Assembly: GCA_963575745.1 (NCBI GenBank)
Contig: CAUYUJ010018311.1
Coordinates: 51,001-115,000, forward strand
Length of the DNA stretch: 64,000 nucleotides
Source: Prorocentrum cordatum
Taxonomy: Eukaryota; Sar; Dinophyceae; Prorocentrales; Prorocentraceae
Reading direction: 5' to 3'
How positions within the stretch are numbered: position 1 is the first letter of the stretch; the number at the start of each line of letters is the position of its first letter. Below the pieces are notes generated by a model. That model was not told the origin of the DNA. It did not search any database and worked only from the letters and a program-made list of their open reading frames with translations. Below, piece after piece: positions 63,938-64,000 of the stretch. The translations under genes were made by a program, and so were the position numbers.

Positions 63938-64000
63938 CCTGTATCTCTACGTATACGTGTGCATTCCAATTCTATATTTTTATAGGGCCGGGGAGCCCAC

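Overview
The window looks like nuclear DNA of a dinoflagellate or a close relative (inference). It is GC-rich and has very low gene density. Most of it is simple-sequence DNA (GGA, GAC, GAT, GT, TATG and others) and decayed retrotransposons of the zinc-finger / RRM-like / endonuclease (EEP) / reverse transcriptase (RT) kind that I associate with dinoflagellate LINEs. Between them lie short GC3-rich exon-like islands. There are no operons, no bacterial signals, and no rRNA or tRNA gene that I can recognise.

Layout. 1-4.6 kb: a decayed LINE (LINE-A) read leftwards and cut by the window edge. 4.6-14.6 kb: GGA tracts, two short mobile elements with duplicated or inverted ends, and four consecutive copies of a composite repeat (unique-like L module, 82-bp satellite, R module, GGA tract). 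14.6-19.4 kb: a LINE relic, a 270-bp duplication, and ATGT and pentanucleotide arrays. 19.5-20.4 kb: one gene-like ORF with a HAD-like domain and a microsatellite-encoded tail. 20.4-27.9 kb: intergenic DNA with minisatellites and GAC and GAG/CAG tracts. 27.9-37.0 kb: the best preserved element, LINE-B, read leftwards. Its ORF1 has three zinc ribbons and its 1221-codon ORF2 carries EEP and RT. Two nearly identical 454-bp direct repeats lie outside its two ends. 37-44.2 kb: dispersed repeats, two interstitial telomere-like tracts enclosing a duplicated GC-rich module, and a coding relic on the minus strand. 44.2-55.7 kb: very long microsatellites (about 935 bp of GT-rich repeat; 141 perfect GAC units) separated by exon-like islands, inverted copies of the composite repeat, and the third copy of the CAGTGGAGACC element flanked by a 24-bp duplication. 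55.7-58 kb: LINE-C, rightwards and decayed. 58-64 kb: coding remnants, a TATG array and otherwise featureless DNA.

The three LINEs are the only recognisable multi-domain genes. The exon islands may belong to host genes whose introns are filled with triplet repeats, but I cannot join them into a gene model from sequence alone. All family names are from recognised motifs, not database searches.
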